The translations under genes were made by a program, and so were the position numbers. This document shows positions 6,390-7,804 of a DNA stretch of 7,804 bases, piece after piece (position 1 is the stretch's first letter; every line of letters begins with the position of its first letter). Source of the stretch: an uncultured Ruminococcus sp. (GTDB taxonomy: Bacteria; Bacillota; Clostridia; Oscillospirales; CAG-272); the NCBI GenBank assembly GCA_902778985.1, contig CACYZS010000084.1, forward strand, positions 1 to 7,804, given 5' to 3'. Below the pieces are notes generated by a model, which did not search any database, was not told the DNA's origin, and saw nothing but the letters and a program-made list of their open reading frames with translations.

Positions 6390-7004
6390 ATGAAGAATGG
6401 TAAGACGAACGGGCGGGGATTCGCGTCGGGGGCGCTCGCGGCGCTTCTGATCCTTTTCACCGCGCTCTTTCTCTCGGTCTGCCCCGCAGCGGGGGAAGAG
6501 GGGATCTACCGTGACGTGATCCGCCTGCATATCCTTGCCGCCTCGGACGACGAAGGGGATCAGGCGGATAAGATCGCCGTGCGCGACGCGATCCTGACCG
6601 AGTACGGCGACCTCTTCCGCGGCTTTGCCGACCGAAAGAGCGCAGAAGCGGCGCTCGACGAGACTCTGCGGCAAGAGATCGCCGGAACGGCGAGCCGTAC
6701 GCTTAGAGAGAGGGGAAAGGACGAACCCGTCACGGTCACGCTCTCGGAGGAGGACTACCCGACCCGCGACTACGGTTCGATCTCGCTGCCCGCCGGGCGG
6801 TATTTGTCGCTCCGCGTTCTGATCGGGACGGGCGAGGGGAAAAACTGGTGGTGCGTCCTGTTCCCGCCGCTCTGCACCGCCGCGTCGGTCGAGGGGGTGC
6901 CGCTCGGACTGTCCGACGCCGAATACCGCCTGCTCACCGACGGGAAGAAAAGCGTCCGCTTCAAGACGCTGGAACTGCTCTCGCGGTGGTTCGGGGACCG
7001 ATAA
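6390..7004 (+). CDS. spoIIR: Stage II sporulation protein R
   Basis: SpoIIR is the forespore-made, secreted signal that activates the membrane protease SpoIIGA in the mother cell, so that pro-sigma-E is processed. The 204-residue protein has an N-terminal hydrophobic segment (about 14-31) fitting a signal peptide or anchor. It carries the family landmarks IRLHILAASDDEGDQ (44-58, usually IRxHILANSD), YPTRDYGS (123-130), LPAGRY (133-138) and GKNWWCVLFPPLC (150-162). The length is close to Bacillus SpoIIR (about 224), with a somewhat short C-terminus. GGGGG about 9 nt before the ATG is a modest ribosome-binding site. It is monocistronic here: divergent from the oxidoreductase and separated from the next gene by that gene's own promoter. 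It shows the organism belongs to an endospore-forming lineage, though this alone does not prove that it sporulates. Confidence 0.95.
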   Translation: MKNGKTNGRGFASGALAALLILFTALFLSVCPAAGEEGIYRDVIRLHILAASDDEGDQADKIAVRDAILTEYGDLFRGFADRKSAEAALDETLRQEIAGTASRTLRERGKDEPVTVTLSEEDYPTRDYGSISLPAGRYLSLRVLIGTGEGKNWWCVLFPPLCTAASVEGVPLGLSDAEYRLLTDGKKSVRFKTLELLSRWFGDR

Positions 7005-7027
7005 GTGTAAACTTTTTTCGCGTGCGC

Positions 7028-7056
7028 TTGCACAATCGCGCGGCGTGTGATACAAT
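7028..7056 (+). promoter_or_regulatory. Extended -10 promoter for the CPBP-family gene
   Basis: TTGCAC (7028-7033) and TACAAT (7051-7056) are separated by 17 nt, and TG precedes the -10 box at the extended -10 position (TGaTACAAT). The -35 box is poor, but the -10 is one mismatch from consensus. The expected start is near 7063, 45 nt before the ATG. The resulting leader begins close to a small hairpin at 7071-7084 with the GNRA-type loop GAGA. Confidence 0.72.
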
Positions 7057-7107
7057 ATCCGTAGAAAAAACCGGGGAGACCCGGGAAAGGATACGGAAGG
7101 AACAATT

Positions 7108-7804
7108 ATGTTCGATTTTTCGTCGTCGCCCCTCCTCACTCTGCGTACGCCCGGCGAGCGCCGCTTCCGGCTGCTCTTCGACGTTTTGATCCTGTGGGCG
7201 ATCGCCATTCTCGGTCCCTTCCTCGTCGCGATCATCCCCGGGGCGTTCGCGACCTTCGTGATCGGGGGCAACGCGATGATGAAAGTGGTGAACAACGCGT
7301 TTTCGTCGGGGCTTTCGGGCGGATCGGGCACGATCGACAGCGACGCCTACCGCGCCGTCAGCGAACAGATCACGGAGAGCGCGGGCTACCGCATCGCGGA
7401 ACTCTTCGGGCAGGCGTGGATCATCGCGCTTTCGATCTTCGTTTGCCTCGTGATCCAGCGCCGCTCGCTCGCGACCATGGGGATCGAAAAGCGCGGCGCC
7501 GCCAAGCACTACGGGCTCGGACTCGTATTCGGCGTTCTGCTCTCTGCGGCGACGGTTCTGATCGCCTGTCTTTCGCGCGCCGCGACCTTTGAGGGGTTCG
7601 ACGGCGGTTCGGGCGTCCTGCTCCCGCTCTTCGTCCTGGTCGGCTACCTGATCCAGGGCGCGGCGGAGGAGATACTTTTCCACGGGTTCTTCATGACGAC
7701 GCTCGCCCGGCGCTTCCGCTGGCTGCCGTCGGTCCTTGTCAGCGCCCTGTTCTTCTCGTTTTTACACGCCGTCAACGCCGGGGTGACGCTGCTCTCGCTC
7801 CTGA
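7108..7804 (+). CDS. CPBP-family intramembrane metalloprotease-like protein (runs off right edge)
   Basis: The 232 codons visible encode a polytopic membrane protein with hydrophobic segments at about 23-52, 103-117, 136-155 and 170-184. These are followed by the CPBP (CAAX protease/Abi) motif 1 EEILFHGF (187-194) and motif 2 FFSFLH (215-220). Glu187, Glu188 and His220 match the metal-binding and catalytic positions of the family; the C-terminal motifs lie past the edge. Family members include Rce1-like prenyl-CAAX proteases and bacteriocin self-immunity proteins. Substrate cannot be told from sequence, and nothing nearby suggests a bacteriocin. The usual Arg of EExxxRG is His192 here. The polar stretch 65-100 between hydrophobic segments is probably an extracellular or cytosolic loop. 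The ATG at 7108 has GGAAGGA about 6 nt upstream and its own promoter. Family call is firm; function is not. Confidence 0.9.
   Translation, partial: MFDFSSSPLLTLRTPGERRFRLLFDVLILWAIAILGPFLVAIIPGAFATFVIGGNAMMKVVNNAFSSGLSGGSGTIDSDAYRAVSEQITESAGYRIAELFGQAWIIALSIFVCLVIQRRSLATMGIEKRGAAKHYGLGLVFGVLLSAATVLIACLSRAATFEGFDGGSGVLLPLFVLVGYLIQGAAEEILFHGFFMTTLARRFRWLPSVLVSALFFSFLHAVNAGVTLLSLL

Noticed and set aside
7002..7019. Weak terminator after spoIIR (AAGT-GTAA-ACTT then T-run)
   Set aside because: Only a 4-bp AT-rich stem with a six-T run; too weak to call, though it sits in the expected place.
6300..7331. Minus-strand open frame of 343 codons across spoIIR
   Set aside because: Antisense to spoIIR and the next gene's promoter; low-complexity charged composition, no family resemblance.
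1..7804. Mobile element, CRISPR, tRNA/rRNA or defence genes
   Set aside because: No transposase, terminal repeats, spaced direct repeats, tRNA-like cloverleaf or defence-family motifs were found on either strand.

Overview
The window looks like a chromosomal segment of a GC-rich, spore-forming member of the Bacillota, most likely an uncultured-type Clostridia. Three things point there: a SpoIIR sporulation signalling protein, the DapL (LL-diaminopimelate aminotransferase) route to lysine, and a classic L-box lysine riboswitch driving a lysine operon from a sigma-A type promoter. This placement is inference from gene content, not from a marker gene.

Region 1 (1-4862, minus strand) is a tightly packed lysine/meso-diaminopimelate operon, transcribed right to left as promoter - lysine riboswitch - terminator - dapA - dapB - dapF - dapL - lysA. 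All five genes overlap or abut (4-nt ATGA overlaps at dapA/dapB and dapF/dapL, a 1-nt gap at dapB/dapF, and a probable 17-nt overlap at dapL/lysA). Together they encode every step from aspartate semialdehyde plus pyruvate to L-lysine by the aminotransferase pathway, including meso-DAP for peptidoglycan. Aspartokinase and aspartate semialdehyde dehydrogenase are not in the window. lysA has no ATG at its 5' end and runs off the left edge.

Region 2 (4859-6243, minus strand) is an FAD-dependent phytoene-desaturase-like oxidoreductase gene that is broken. Its N-terminal half and C-terminal half lie in different reading frames, and the usual linking segment is missing, so it appears to carry an out-of-frame internal deletion. 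The -35 box of the lysine operon promoter overlaps its final stop codon.

Region 3 (6244-6389) is a divergent intergenic region with an 11-bp inverted repeat, two hairpins that look like minus-strand terminators, and a weak candidate sigma-F promoter for spoIIR.

Region 4 (6390-7804, plus strand) holds spoIIR and then, behind its own extended -10 promoter, a CPBP-family membrane protease-like gene that runs off the right edge.

I do not see a new defence system, mobile element, CRISPR array or novel multi-gene system here. The most notable items are the riboswitch-controlled, self-contained DapL operon, the non-ATG start of lysA, the deleted oxidoreductase, and the structured spoIIR upstream region.
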